Shown here piece by piece: positions 10,400 through 18,968 of a stretch of DNA of 64,000 nt. A model generated the notes under the pieces. It ran no database searches, was not told the origin of the DNA, and saw nothing but the letters and a program-made list of their open reading frames with translations. The position numbers were made by a program, and so were the translations under genes. This DNA is from Streptomyces sp. RKAG290 (lineage in GTDB: Bacteria; Actinomycetota; Actinomycetes; Streptomycetales; Streptomycetaceae), in NCBI RefSeq assembly GCF_023701695.1, contig NZ_JAJOZC010000001.1:2666001-2730000 (forward strand), read 5' to 3'. Every line of letters begins with the position of its first letter. The first letter of the stretch is position 1.

Positions 10400-10424
10400 T
10401 ACATCTACTAACACCGTAGATGTA
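10400..10424. promoter_or_regulatory. Perfect inverted repeat upstream of whiD (candidate operator)
   Basis: TACATCTAC and GTAGATGTA are exact reverse complements separated by 7 bases. The site is about 72 bases before the whiD ATG inside an AT-rich stretch, where a promoter would be expected. Its cognate protein is unknown; the sequence does not match the BldM or BldM-WhiI motifs I recall. Confidence 0.5.
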
Positions 10425-10495
10425 CGGTCATGAACACGGTCACCGACGGACGACAACGACGCTTCCGACTCAGCATGGTTTCGAGGGGACAAGCA

Positions 10496-10831
10496 ATGGC
10501 AGATTTTTCCCGCCTTCCCGGACCCAACGCCGATCTGTGGGACTGGCAGCTGCTGGCGGCCTGCCGCGGGGTCGACAGTTCACTGTTCTTCCACCCCGAG
10601 GGGGAACGCGGCGCCGCCCGGAGCGCCCGCGAGAACTCCGCGAAAGAGGTCTGCATGCGGTGCCCGGTACGCGCCGAGTGCGCGGCACACGCGCTGGCGG
10701 TACGAGAGCCCTACGGAGTGTGGGGCGGACTGACCGAGGACGAGCGCGAGGAGCTCATGGGGCGGGCCCGCAACCGGCTGATCACGGCCGCGGCACCCAC
10801 CGGCACCACGTCCCCCTCGGACCACAACTGA
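10496..10831 (+). CDS. whiD: WhiD, WhiB-like [4Fe-4S] sporulation regulator
   Basis: WhiD is a Wbl protein needed for late spore maturation. It binds a [4Fe-4S] cluster that reacts with nitric oxide and partners the principal sigma factor region 4. The 111-residue product carries the four cluster cysteines C23, C53, C56 and C62 (spacing C-x29-C-x2-C-x5-C). The Wbl signature GVWGGLT follows, with a basic tail RARNRL after it. The ATG at 10496 follows GAGGGGAC; an upstream in-frame ATG at 10430 has no RBS. The C-terminal tail after residue 98 is low-complexity and varies between species. Confidence 0.96.
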   Translation: MADFSRLPGPNADLWDWQLLAACRGVDSSLFFHPEGERGAARSARENSAKEVCMRCPVRAECAAHALAVREPYGVWGGLTEDEREELMGRARNRLITAAAPTGTTSPSDHN

Positions 10832-10913
10832 CCCGGCCGCACCGCAGACACCAACGGCAGAAACGTTTCTTCATCCGGCCCGCGCCCCAGGGCCCCGACC
10901 ACGGGCGGACCGC

Positions 10914-11804
10914 TCAGCGAGCGGCCGCCAGCGCCAGCTGGTCCAGGGTGGCCGCGACGGCGGGGACCTGCGCCAGATCGGGCAGGGTCAGCGCGACGAT
11001 CTCGCGCTCGATGGCCGGCTCCACCGTGACGGTCCGGGCGCCCCGGGGGCGTACCGACTCGATCGCCAGCGCGGGCAGCACGGCCACTCCGAGACCGGCC
11101 CCGACCAGGCCGATCACCGCCGGGTAGTCGTCGGTGGCGAAGTCGATCCGCGGGGTGAAGCCGGACTCCTCGCAGACCTCCACCAGCTGGCGGCGGCAGC
11201 GCGGGCAGCCGGCGATCCACGGTTCACCCGCGAGTTCGGCGATGCCCACGGCCGGGCGGTCGGCCAGCCGGTGACCTTCGGGCAGGAGGCCGATCAGCCG
11301 GTCGGCGAGCAGCGGCCGCACCACCAGGTCGTCCCACTCGGCGCCCTGCGTGCCGTACCGGAACGCCAGCGCGATGTCGCAGTCCCCGTCGCGCAGCATC
11401 TCCACCGAGCGCGGCGGCTCCGCCTCGACCAGGGAGACCCGGGTGCCGGGGTGGGCGGCCCGCAGTGCCGCGAGCGCGCCCGGGACCAGCGTGGAGCTGC
11501 CGCTGGGGAAGGACACCAGCCTGACCCGGCCGGCCCGCAGCCCGGCGATCGCGGCGACCTCCTCCTCGGCCGCGGTGAGCCCGGCGAGGATTCCCGAGGC
11601 ATGGCGCACGAGCGCCTCGCCCGCCTGGGTCAGCCGCATCTCGCGCCCGGTGCGGATGAGCAGCGTGGTGCCGGCGGACGCCTCCAGGGCCTTCATCTGC
11701 TGACTGACCGCGGGCTGCGTGCAGCCCAGCTCGCGGGCGGCGGCGGAGAAGGAGCCGGTGGTGGACACGGCTCGCAGGACGCGGAGGTGGCGGGCTTCGA
11801 TCAC
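10914..11804 (-). CDS. LysR-family transcriptional regulator
   Basis: The 296-residue protein has an N-terminal winged HTH (RHLRVLRAVSTTGSFSAAAR, then TQPAVSQQMKALE). A C-terminal periplasmic-binding-type effector domain follows from about residue 90. The GTG at 11804 has GAGGA almost touching it, so the exact start is not certain. The frame extends far upstream without stops, but that part is antisense to the short-chain dehydrogenase. It lies divergent from that SDR gene across 250 bases, which makes the SDR a plausible target, although this is only inferred from position. Confidence 0.85.
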   Translation of the reverse strand: MIEARHLRVLRAVSTTGSFSAAARELGCTQPAVSQQMKALEASAGTTLLIRTGREMRLTQAGEALVRHASGILAGLTAAEEEVAAIAGLRAGRVRLVSFPSGSSTLVPGALAALRAAHPGTRVSLVEAEPPRSVEMLRDGDCDIALAFRYGTQGAEWDDLVVRPLLADRLIGLLPEGHRLADRPAVGIAELAGEPWIAGCPRCRRQLVEVCEESGFTPRIDFATDDYPAVIGLVGAGLGVAVLPALAIESVRPRGARTVTVEPAIEREIVALTLPDLAQVPAVAATLDQLALAAAR

Positions 11805-12054
11805 TCCTCGAATATAAGGGAATCTTGGGGAAAGTGCGATTTGCCGACGTGTGGCTTTGAGCTGAGGGCTGCGGGAGGGGACCGCGTTCCGGGTCGCGCG
11901 GAGCGGACGGGCGCCACTGCCGCCGCCCGTGGGCGGGGAAACGTCCCGTCCCGAGCCACCGCGCGGGGCGCGGAAGTACCTCGCGCGGCGGGGGTGCGCG
12001 GGGAGGGGCGGGCGGGTCGGCCTGCGGTCCGTGCGGGGCACTAACGTGCCGCGT

Positions 12055-12828
12055 ATGACGACAGCACTGATTACGGGCGCGACCGCGGGCATCGGGGCCG
12101 CGTTCGCGCGGCGGCTCGCGGCCGAGGGACACAACCTGGTCCTGGTGGCCCGCGACACCGAGCGACTGCGGGAGCAGGCCACCGAGCTGCACGACCGGCA
12201 CGGCATCGAGGCCGAGGTGCTGTCCGCCGACCTGTCCCGGGACGACGGGATCGCGGCGGTCGAGGCGAGGCTGGGCGACCGGCGGCAGTCCGTCGACCTG
12301 TTGGTCAACAACGCCGGGTTCGGCAACAAGGGCCGGTACCTGGACGTGCCCATGGCCGATGAACTGGCCATGCTGAAGGTGCACTGCGAGGCGGTTCTGC
12401 GGCTGACCTCGGCGGCCGCGGCCGGTATGAAGGAGCGCGGCCGGGGCGGCGTGGTGAACGTGGCCTCGGTGGCGGCGTTCGTGCCGCGCGGCACGTACGG
12501 GGCGTCGAAGGCGTGGGTCGTGCAGTTCACCCAGGGCGCCGCGAAGGACCTGGCCGGGTCGGGCGTGCGGCTGATGGCCCTGTGCCCCGGATTCGTACGG
12601 ACGGAGTTCCACCAGCGGGCCGGCATGGGCACCGGGAACATCCCGGGCTGGATGTGGCTCGACGCCGACAAGCTGGTGGCCACGGCCCTGGCGGACCTGG
12701 CGCGCGGCAAGTCGGTCTCGGTCCCCGACCCGCGGTACAAGGCGCTGATGGGGCTGGTGAAGCTGACGCCGCGCGGCCTGCTCGGAGGGGTGACCTCCAA
12801 GACAGGCCGCAAGTACGGGCCTCAGTGA
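12055..12828 (+). CDS. Short-chain dehydrogenase/reductase (SDR)
   Basis: The 257-residue protein has the classical SDR features: the cofactor motif TGATAGIGAAFARRLAAEG at the N-terminus, NNAGFG after strand 4, a Ser in NVASVAAF, and the catalytic Y-x-x-x-K in YGASKAW. It thus oxidises or reduces an alcohol/carbonyl with NAD(P)(H); ARDTERL after strand 2 suggests NADP(H). Substrate is unknown. The ATG at 12055 follows GTGCCGCGT without a strong RBS, so it may be leaderless or weakly translated. Its stop is only 8 bases from that of the convergent beta-helix gene. Confidence 0.85.
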   Translation: MTTALITGATAGIGAAFARRLAAEGHNLVLVARDTERLREQATELHDRHGIEAEVLSADLSRDDGIAAVEARLGDRRQSVDLLVNNAGFGNKGRYLDVPMADELAMLKVHCEAVLRLTSAAAAGMKERGRGGVVNVASVAAFVPRGTYGASKAWVVQFTQGAAKDLAGSGVRLMALCPGFVRTEFHQRAGMGTGNIPGWMWLDADKLVATALADLARGKSVSVPDPRYKALMGLVKLTPRGLLGGVTSKTGRKYGPQ

Positions 12829-12836
12829 ACGGCCGC

Positions 12837-14366
12837 TTACCGCACTCCGCGGCCCGCGTAGGCGCCGATGTTGGGGGCGCCGGGCCTGAGCCTGTTGCCG
12901 AAGTAGTCCTTGCCGCCGTTGTTCCCGATGACGGCTCCGGCGGCGAGGGCAGGCGAGCCCGCGCCGAGCCGGAAGTCGGTCCTGAGCTTCGGGTCGGCCG
13001 TGATGCCGCCGGGGTCGGGGCGGGTCATCTCGATGCCGTAGAAGGCGTTGTGGTCGAAGGAGAGCCCGGCTGTGGGGTTCTTGAAGGCGTAGCCGCCCGT
13101 GCCCTCACTGACGAAGACGTTGTTGCGGATGGCCAGTTCGTGCTGGGTGGTGGCCGGACTGCCGGCGTCGTCCTGGACGAGGTACCCGGGGATCTGCTCC
13201 TTGTTGTGGAAGGTGTTGTTGTAGATCTCCGTGCCGAGGATCGGGCCCCTACAGTTCTGGACGAGACGGGCCCCGTCCTCGCGGCTGACGTTGTACCGGG
13301 CGACCGTGCCGAGGGTCTTCGCGCCGTCGTACGGGCAGATCAGCAGGAAGCCGCCCTTGTTGTCGTGGCTGTAGTTGTACTGGAAGACGGTGCGCTGCGA
13401 GGCGCCGTCGGCGTCGAAGGACATCCCGTCATGGGTGTTGCCGCCGCCCGAGACCTCGTTGTACTCGACGGTCGTGTCGTCGGTGTTGAAGGTCCAGATG
13501 CCCGCGTTGGCGGAGGGCGAGCGGAGCTGGAAGCCGTCGACCCGGTTGTGGTCGACGCGGGCGCCGCTGGTGGTGTCGAGCTTCATGCCGTCGCCGGCCA
13601 GGGACTTCAGCGTGTTGTGGTGGATGCGGATTCCGGTGCTGGGGGTCCACTCGCCCGGGTAGACGTCCGGGTCCTGCTGTCGACCGACCAGGTCGCGCTT
13701 GGAGAAGGTCGACTTGAAGTAGATGCCTTCGCGGTCGACGTCCTCGATGCGGTTGTTTCCGATGTCCAGGCCGTCGTACCAGCTGGCCTTCGCCGTGCCC
13801 TCGACCGAGATGTGGATGGCGCTGGAGCCGGACACCGTCTTGTGGTCGCCGCCGCGGACGTCGTGGATGTAGAGACCGGAGAGGTCGAAGCCGCGGGCCA
13901 CTCCGTAGTCGGTGAGGCGCAGGCGGACCCCGTTGCGCTCACTGCCCGGGCTGTCGGCGTTGGTGATCTCCAGGTCCCTGAGGTGCACGTACTGGGTGTT
14001 GGAGAGCAGCACGGCGTCATGGGCGCCCGCGCCGTCGAGCCTGGCGCGCTCCGGCCCGTTGCCGTAGTCGGCGATGGTGAACGGTGCGCGGCCGGAGCCG
14101 GCGCCGGTGGGCGCGAGGGTGCCGGTGCAGGTGGCGCCGCGCTTGAAGAGCAGCCGGTCGCCGGGTCCGTAGGTACGCGCGTTGACTTCGGCGAGGGTGG
14201 TCCAGGGGTGCTGTCGGCTGCCGGTCGCGCCTTGGGCGGCGGCGGCACAGTCGACGTGGAAGGTGCGGCCCGCGGGTGCTTCCTGCGCGGCGCTCGGTCC
14301 TGCGAGGGTCAGCCCGGCGGCGGCCGTCAGGGCCGCGAGCGCCGCGGCGGTGACGCGATGTCTCAC
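12837..14366 (-). CDS. Secreted right-handed parallel beta-helix repeat protein (polysaccharide lyase-like)
   Basis: The 509-residue product begins with a signal peptide ending near AAQEAPA. A glycan-lyase-like N-terminal block follows (TFHVDCAAAAQGATGSRQHPW, shortened here). Many PbH1-type turns come after it: LRDLEITNADS, LSGLYIHDVRG, DIGNNRIEDVDREGIYF, IRIHHNTLKS, ARVDHNRVDGF, TTVEYNEVSGG. This solenoid is typical of pectate-lyase-like enzymes and related glycan-degrading proteins, though catalytic residues cannot be assigned by eye. I used the GTG at 14366 because GGAGG stands 4-5 bases upstream. It is divergent from the sugar-uptake regulator and shares operator-like motifs with it. I infer extracellular digestion of a polysaccharide whose products enter through the adjacent ABC system. 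Confidence 0.8.
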   Translation of the reverse strand: MRHRVTAAALAALTAAAGLTLAGPSAAQEAPAGRTFHVDCAAAAQGATGSRQHPWTTLAEVNARTYGPGDRLLFKRGATCTGTLAPTGAGSGRAPFTIADYGNGPERARLDGAGAHDAVLLSNTQYVHLRDLEITNADSPGSERNGVRLRLTDYGVARGFDLSGLYIHDVRGGDHKTVSGSSAIHISVEGTAKASWYDGLDIGNNRIEDVDREGIYFKSTFSKRDLVGRQQDPDVYPGEWTPSTGIRIHHNTLKSLAGDGMKLDTTSGARVDHNRVDGFQLRSPSANAGIWTFNTDDTTVEYNEVSGGGNTHDGMSFDADGASQRTVFQYNYSHDNKGGFLLICPYDGAKTLGTVARYNVSREDGARLVQNCRGPILGTEIYNNTFHNKEQIPGYLVQDDAGSPATTQHELAIRNNVFVSEGTGGYAFKNPTAGLSFDHNAFYGIEMTRPDPGGITADPKLRTDFRLGAGSPALAAGAVIGNNGGKDYFGNRLRPGAPNIGAYAGRGVR

Positions 14367-14445
14367 AATTCCTCCGTACGAACAGTCAGGGTCGGGACGG
14401 GCCGCGAACGGCCTGATCGGCATCGCCGGAATCCTGGACGCGGAT

Positions 14446-14500
14446 TGATCGAACGTCAATGCATTGCGTTTGAATGATCGAAACTCCCATCGTTCGATCA
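14446..14500. promoter_or_regulatory. Operator cluster (TGATCGAA half-sites) between beta-helix gene and regulator
   Basis: TGATCGAA occurs at 14446 and again at 14475, and its reverse complement TTCGATCA ends at 14500. The last two form a perfect 8-bp inverted repeat with a 10-bp spacer. The same TTCGATCA half-site recurs upstream of the binding-protein gene at 15763-15770, so this is a likely binding site of the DeoR/LacI-type regulator encoded next door. Confidence 0.65.
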
Positions 14501-14579
14501 CGTTGGTCTAGGGTCGGACATCGGCTCCGGCACCGGCCGGGCCGAGGGCCGGGTCACACACTGCGAGGGGACTGCCGCC

Positions 14580-15674
14580 GTGCGCGAAAGTGCTGCTGAA
14601 CGTCATGACCGCCTGCTCGGGCTGGTCCGGGACCGGGGTTCCGCCCGGGTGTCGGACCTGGCCTCGCAGCTGGGGGTCTCCCCCGTCACGGTGCGCCGGG
14701 ACGTCGAGGACCTGGCCGTCCGCGGCCTGCTCGACCGGGTGCACGGCTCGGTGTCCTGGCCGCAGGACACCGCCCCCGCCGCGGGGCCGGGCAGCGCGGG
14801 CAGTGCCGGCAGCGGCAACGTTCTCGGCATGCTCGCACCCTCCGCGACCTACTACTTCGCCGAGGTCATCCGGGGCGCCCACGAGGCCGCCGCCCGGGCG
14901 GGGGCGAGGCTGATCCTGCGGATCTCCGACTACCGGCCGCAGGAGGACCACGCCCGCACCGAGGGACTGCTCTCCGCGGGCGCCGAGGGGCTGCTGGTCG
15001 CGCCCGGCTGGCAGCATCCGGGCGACCCCTCCGCGTTCGGCGACTGGATCGCCTCGCTGCCCGTGCCGACCGTCCTGCTGGAGCGCAGGCCCCCCGCCGG
15101 CTCGCCGCTGGACGGCCTGGACCGGGTCTGCTCGGACCATGCGCACGGAGTGCTGCTGGCCGTGCGCCACCTGGTGGATCTGGGGCACGGGGCGCCGCTG
15201 CTGATGGCCCGCGCGGACTCCCCGACCGCGCTCGCGGTGCGCTCCGGATACGCGGAGGCCCTGACCGCGCTCGGGCTGCGCACCCCGCAGGACGTGATCG
15301 ATTCCGTGCCGGCCGACCATGCCCCGGAGGCGTTCGAGGAGGCCGTGCAGGCGCTGCGCGAGGCCGTCGCTTCGGGCGTGGCGACGGCGGCGCTGATCCA
15401 CAACGACGTGGACGCGATCCAGGTGGTGCAGCGGCTGGCCGAGCTGGGCGTGCGCGTGCCGCAGGACCTGGCGCTGATCGCGTACGACGACGAGGTGGCG
15501 GCCCTCGCGGACACTCCGCTCACCGCCGTCGCGCCGCCCAAGCGGGAGGTGGGCCGCCATGCGACGGAACTGCTGGTGGAGCGGCTGGGCCAGGAGGCGG
15601 GCGCACCTCGGCGGCACCTGACGCTGCTCCCGCAGCTCCGGGTCAGGGACTCCTGCGGAGGGCCGCTGCCGTAG
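14580..15674 (+). CDS. Transcriptional regulator: DeoR-type HTH fused to LacI-type sugar-binding domain
   Basis: Residues 1-60 form a DeoR-like winged HTH (RHDRLLGLVRDRGSARVSDL ... LGVSPVTVRRDVEDL). After a Gly/Ala-rich linker a LacI/periplasmic-binding core follows (VLGMLAPSATYYFAEVIRGA, EGLLVAPGW, TALIHNDVDAIQ-like NDV, LALIAYDDEVAAL). Such hybrids usually repress sugar operons and release DNA on binding an oligosaccharide. The GTG at 14580 follows GAGGGG. It is divergent from the beta-helix gene and precedes the ABC uptake operon, and both control regions carry TTCGATCA half-sites. Confidence 0.88.
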   Translation: MRESAAERHDRLLGLVRDRGSARVSDLASQLGVSPVTVRRDVEDLAVRGLLDRVHGSVSWPQDTAPAAGPGSAGSAGSGNVLGMLAPSATYYFAEVIRGAHEAAARAGARLILRISDYRPQEDHARTEGLLSAGAEGLLVAPGWQHPGDPSAFGDWIASLPVPTVLLERRPPAGSPLDGLDRVCSDHAHGVLLAVRHLVDLGHGAPLLMARADSPTALAVRSGYAEALTALGLRTPQDVIDSVPADHAPEAFEEAVQALREAVASGVATAALIHNDVDAIQVVQRLAELGVRVPQDLALIAYDDEVAALADTPLTAVAPPKREVGRHATELLVERLGQEAGAPRRHLTLLPQLRVRDSCGGPLP

Positions 15675-15736
15675 GCGGTCAGCACCTCCGCGCGCCACCC
15701 GCTGCCGTAGGCCGTCAGTACCTCCGCGCGCCGCCC
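15665..15736. repeat. Two tandem copies of a 36-bp repeat
   Basis: Bases 15665-15700 and 15701-15736 match at 33 of 36 positions. The first copy overlaps the stop codon of the regulator, so the repeat looks like a local duplication of the 3' end of that gene. No function is evident. Confidence 0.75.
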
Positions 15737-15752
15737 TCCGTACGCAACTCTT

Positions 15753-15771
15753 TTGATCTTTTTTCGATCAA
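15753..15771. promoter_or_regulatory. Operator-like inverted repeat upstream of the ABC operon
   Basis: TTGATC and GATCAA flank a T-rich spacer, and the block contains the exact half-site TTCGATCA (15763-15770) also found three times in the divergent control region at 14446-14500. It lies about 90 bases upstream of the binding-protein start. Confidence 0.6.
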
Positions 15772-15856
15772 TCGCTCTTTCGCTCTTGACTTCGGTCACG
15801 GCTGGTCCAAGGATCACGGCCAACGCCAATGTCGCCGCCTGTTCAGGAGCCTCGCT

Positions 15857-17188
15857 GTGAGCCGCAGTTCGAGCAGAACGTCCCTCGCCGTAGTCGGCGC
15901 CGCCACTGCCCTCGCCGTTCTCACGGCCTGCGGCGGCAGCGGTGACGACAAGTCGTCCGCCGCCGGAAGCGACGGCAAGCCCGTCAGCATCACCTTCTGG
16001 GGCTGGGCCAAGGGGTCCAAGGAGGTCGTTGACGCGTTCAACGCCTCACACAAGAACATCAAGGTGGTGTACGAGGAGATCCCGTCCGGCAACGCGGGCG
16101 GCTACGCCAAGATCTCCAACGCCGTGAAGGCGGGCAACGCCCCCGACCTGGTCTCCATCGAGTACCCGCAGTTGCCGGAGTACGTCAGCCAGGGCGCGCT
16201 CCAGGACATCGGCCAGTACTTCACCGAGGACATCAGGAAGAAGCTGCTGCCCCAGGCGGTGGAGCTGACGACGCTCGGCGGCAAGAACTGGGCCGTCCCC
16301 TTCGACGCCTCGCCGCAGGCCTTCTACTACCGCAAGGACCTCTTCAAGAAGTACGGCGTCGAGGTCCCCAAGACCTGGGACGACTTCCGCAAGGCCGCCG
16401 AGAAGGTCAAGAAGGCCGACAAGAAGGCCCGCATCGGCACCTTCTTCCCCGATGACCCGACCACCTTCCAGGCGATGGCCTGGCAGGCCGGCGCCCAGTG
16501 GTACAAGCCCGAGGGCGACACCTGGAAGGTCGACACCACCGACCCGGCCACTAACAAGGTCGCGGACTACTGGCAGGGCCTGCTCGACGACGACCTGGTC
16601 CGGGACGACGTGTCGTTCAGCCCCGGGTGGACCAACTCCCTCAAGAGCGGCGGCACCGTCGGCTACCTCGGCGCGGCCTGGGGCGCGGGCGTCCTCAAGG
16701 GCACCCTTCCCGAGCAGAGCGGCAAGTGGGCCGTCGCCCCGATGCCCAGCTGGGACGGAAAGGCCGCCAGCGGCATGCTCGGCGGCTCCACCTTCGCGGT
16801 GACGAAGACCAGCACGAAGGCCGCGGCCGCGGTCGAGTTCGCCACCTGGATGTCGACCACCGAGGGTGGCATCAAGGCCCGCATCGAGTCCGGGACTTCG
16901 AGCGCCTTCCCGGCTGCCGCCTCGCTGCGACCGGTCGCCAAGAAGGCCTTCGACGCGGACTTCTACGGCGGCGAGGACATCTACCAGGTCTTCGAGGACG
17001 CCGCGACGTCCATCGGCCCGAACTGGACCTGGGGCCCGACGAGCGGCACCACGAACACCACGATGAAGGACCAGTTCGGCAAGGTCGCCGGCGGCACCTC
17101 CACCGTCAAGGAGGCCGTGAAGGCCGGCCACGACGCCACGGTCACCGAGCTGAAGAAGCGCGGTCTGAAGGTCGAGGACGCAGGCTGA
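15857..17188 (+). CDS. ABC transporter extracellular sugar-binding lipoprotein
   Basis: The 443-residue protein begins with a lipoprotein signal (AVLTAC, lipidated Cys at residue 25) followed by a Gly/Ser linker. The mature part is a group 1 solute-binding protein: VSITFWGWAKGSKEVVDAFN, APDLVSIEYPQLPEYV, WAVPFDASPQAFYYRKDLF, and GGSTFAVTKTS. It captures a sugar or oligosaccharide outside the membrane and delivers it to the two permeases directly downstream. The GTG start follows CAGGAGC. Its TGA overlaps the ATG of the first permease (TGATG), indicating translational coupling. No ATPase is encoded, so a shared MsiK-type ATPase is likely, as usual in Streptomyces. Confidence 0.93.
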   Translation: MSRSSSRTSLAVVGAATALAVLTACGGSGDDKSSAAGSDGKPVSITFWGWAKGSKEVVDAFNASHKNIKVVYEEIPSGNAGGYAKISNAVKAGNAPDLVSIEYPQLPEYVSQGALQDIGQYFTEDIRKKLLPQAVELTTLGGKNWAVPFDASPQAFYYRKDLFKKYGVEVPKTWDDFRKAAEKVKKADKKARIGTFFPDDPTTFQAMAWQAGAQWYKPEGDTWKVDTTDPATNKVADYWQGLLDDDLVRDDVSFSPGWTNSLKSGGTVGYLGAAWGAGVLKGTLPEQSGKWAVAPMPSWDGKAASGMLGGSTFAVTKTSTKAAAAVEFATWMSTTEGGIKARIESGTSSAFPAAASLRPVAKKAFDADFYGGEDIYQVFEDAATSIGPNWTWGPTSGTTNTTMKDQFGKVAGGTSTVKEAVKAGHDATVTELKKRGLKVEDAG

Positions 17189-18081
17189 TGAAGCACGCCC
17201 GGACAACCAGAGCCGCCGCCGTCCTGCTGGGGCCCTTCTTCGTACTGTTCACCTTGGCCATGGTGCTGCCGATCGGATACGCGGTCTGGCTCAGCCTGTT
17301 CACCGAGAAGCAGTCCGGCCTGGGCTTCGGCGGCACCGAGACCGTCTTCAGCGGACTCGACAACTACACGGCGGCCCTGGGTGACCGGGCGTTCCGCGAG
17401 GGCTTCGGCGTACTCCTCGGATACTGCCTGTTCTACATACCGCTGCTGCTCGTCGGGGCCCTCGCTCTCGCTCTGCTGCTGGACTCCACGCTGGCCCGCG
17501 CCCGCAGGTTCTTCCAGCTCGCACTGTTCCTCCCGCACGCCGTGCCCGGCATCATCGCCGCGCTGATCTGGGTGTACCTGTACACACCGCAGCTCAGCCC
17601 GGTGGTCAGCGCCATGGAGTCCGGCGGCATCGGCTTCGACTTCTTCTCACCCGACGGGGCGCTGCCCTCCGTCGTCAACATCGCGCTGTGGGAGTGGCTC
17701 GGCTACAACATGGTGATCTTCTATGCCGCGTTGCAGGCCGTCGACCGCTCCGTGCTCGAAGCCGCCACGGTCGACGGGGCGGGCGCCTGGCGCATCGCGC
17801 TCGCCATCAAGGTCCCGCTGATCCGCTCGTCGGTGGTGATGGTCGCGCTGTTCACCGTCATCGGCTCGCTCCAGCTCTTCACCGAACCACTGATCCTCAA
17901 CAAGGGGAGCGGCTCGGCCGTCTCCTCCACCTGGACGCCGAACATGTACGCGTACACCGCGGCCTTCGAACGCAACGACTACGGTCTCGCCGCGGCCGCC
18001 TCCATCCTGCTGGCGCTCACAGCCGCGCTGCTGTCCTTCGTCGTCACCCGCTTCACCGGCCGGAAGGGCAAGAAAGCATGA
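17188..18081 (+). CDS. ABC sugar transporter permease (MalF-like)
   Basis: The 297-residue inner-membrane protein has about six hydrophobic helices. The cytoplasmic EAA loop, which docks the ATPase, reads EAATVDGAGAWRIALAIKVP (about residues 190-210). By family it forms half of the membrane channel with the next protein. Start and stop overlap both neighbours (TGATG with the binding protein, ATGA with the second permease), so the three genes form one operon. Confidence 0.92.
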   Translation: MKHARTTRAAAVLLGPFFVLFTLAMVLPIGYAVWLSLFTEKQSGLGFGGTETVFSGLDNYTAALGDRAFREGFGVLLGYCLFYIPLLLVGALALALLLDSTLARARRFFQLALFLPHAVPGIIAALIWVYLYTPQLSPVVSAMESGGIGFDFFSPDGALPSVVNIALWEWLGYNMVIFYAALQAVDRSVLEAATVDGAGAWRIALAIKVPLIRSSVVMVALFTVIGSLQLFTEPLILNKGSGSAVSSTWTPNMYAYTAAFERNDYGLAAAASILLALTAALLSFVVTRFTGRKGKKA

Positions 18082-18932
18082 GTTCCCCCGCCTCCCGCGG
18101 CCGCTGGATGTCGAAGACCGCGGTCAACGGCTTCCTGCTGCTCGCCGTCGTCTACATGCTCTTCCCGCTCGTCTGGCTGGTCACCGCCGCCACGAAGGAC
18201 ACCGGCGGCCTGCTGGCCGGCAACGCGTTCTCCTTCGACGGCTTCAACCTCGGCCAGAACCTGTCGGACCTGGCCTCCTACGGCGACGGCATCTACTTCC
18301 GCTGGTACCTCAACAGCCTCGGCTACGCGGGCGGCGGTGCGCTCGTCTGCTCGCTGATATGCGTGGCCGCCGGATACGCCTTCGACAAGTACGCGTTCCG
18401 GGGCAAGGACCAGCTGTTCGGCCTGGTGCTGATGGGCGTGCTCGTCCCCACCACCGCGCTGGCCCTGCCGATGTATCTGCTGGCGTCCAAGGTCGGCCTG
18501 GTGAACACCTACTGGTCGGTGCTGATCCCGGTGCTGGTCAACCCGTTCGGCGTGTACCTCGCCCGGGTCTTCTGCTCGGGCTACATACCGAACGAGGCGC
18601 TGGAGGCGGCCCGGATCGACGGGGCGGGTGAGCTGCGCACCTTCTGGTCCGTGGGTCTGCCCATGGTGATGCCGGGCTTCGTGACCGTGTTCCTGTTCCA
18701 GTTCACCGCGATCTGGAACAACTTCTTCCTCCCTCTCGTGATGCTCTCGGACCGCAAGCTGTTCCCGTTGAGCCTCGGGCTGTACGCGTGGAACACCAAC
18801 ACCCACGGCGAGCCGAGCTTCTACCCCCTCGTGGTCACCGGCTCCCTCCTCGCCGTCATCCCGCTGATCGTCGCCTTCGTCTCCCTGCAGCGGCACTGGA
18901 AGGCGGGACTGACCGCCGGAAGCGTCAAGTGA
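18078..18932 (+). CDS. ABC sugar transporter permease (MalG-like)
   Basis: This 284-residue protein with about six membrane helices has the MalG-type EAA loop EAARIDGAGELRTFWSVGLP. The C-terminus is cytoplasmic and ends in RHWKAGLTAGSVK. It pairs with the preceding permease. The ATG at 18078 overlaps the previous stop by 4 bases (ATGA). The next gene starts 36 bases on and is probably in the same transcript. Confidence 0.92.
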   Translation: MSSPASRGRWMSKTAVNGFLLLAVVYMLFPLVWLVTAATKDTGGLLAGNAFSFDGFNLGQNLSDLASYGDGIYFRWYLNSLGYAGGGALVCSLICVAAGYAFDKYAFRGKDQLFGLVLMGVLVPTTALALPMYLLASKVGLVNTYWSVLIPVLVNPFGVYLARVFCSGYIPNEALEAARIDGAGELRTFWSVGLPMVMPGFVTVFLFQFTAIWNNFFLPLVMLSDRKLFPLSLGLYAWNTNTHGEPSFYPLVVTGSLLAVIPLIVAFVSLQRHWKAGLTAGSVK

Positions 18933-18968
18933 CCGTCCAAGCGAGCCCCGAGGAGTACGAGTTCCACC

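Larger units (their letters stand above)
10084..10495. other. bldM-whiD divergent intergenic region
   Basis: About 410 bases without a gene separate two developmental regulators read in opposite directions. The left part holds the candidate sigma-BldN promoter of bldM (10207-10234). The right part, near 10340-10430, is AT-rich for this genome and holds a perfect 9-bp inverted repeat at 10400-10424, upstream of whiD. I see no convincing small ORF. Confidence 0.7.

Noticed and set aside
10914..12812. Extended 632-codon LysR frame
   Set aside because: The N-terminal half is antisense to the SDR gene; the LysR domain starts at 11804.
15748..15785. Intrinsic terminator from the T-rich run before the ABC operon
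   Set aside because: The stem is short and its arms match the regulator operator, so it is called as an operator-like site instead.
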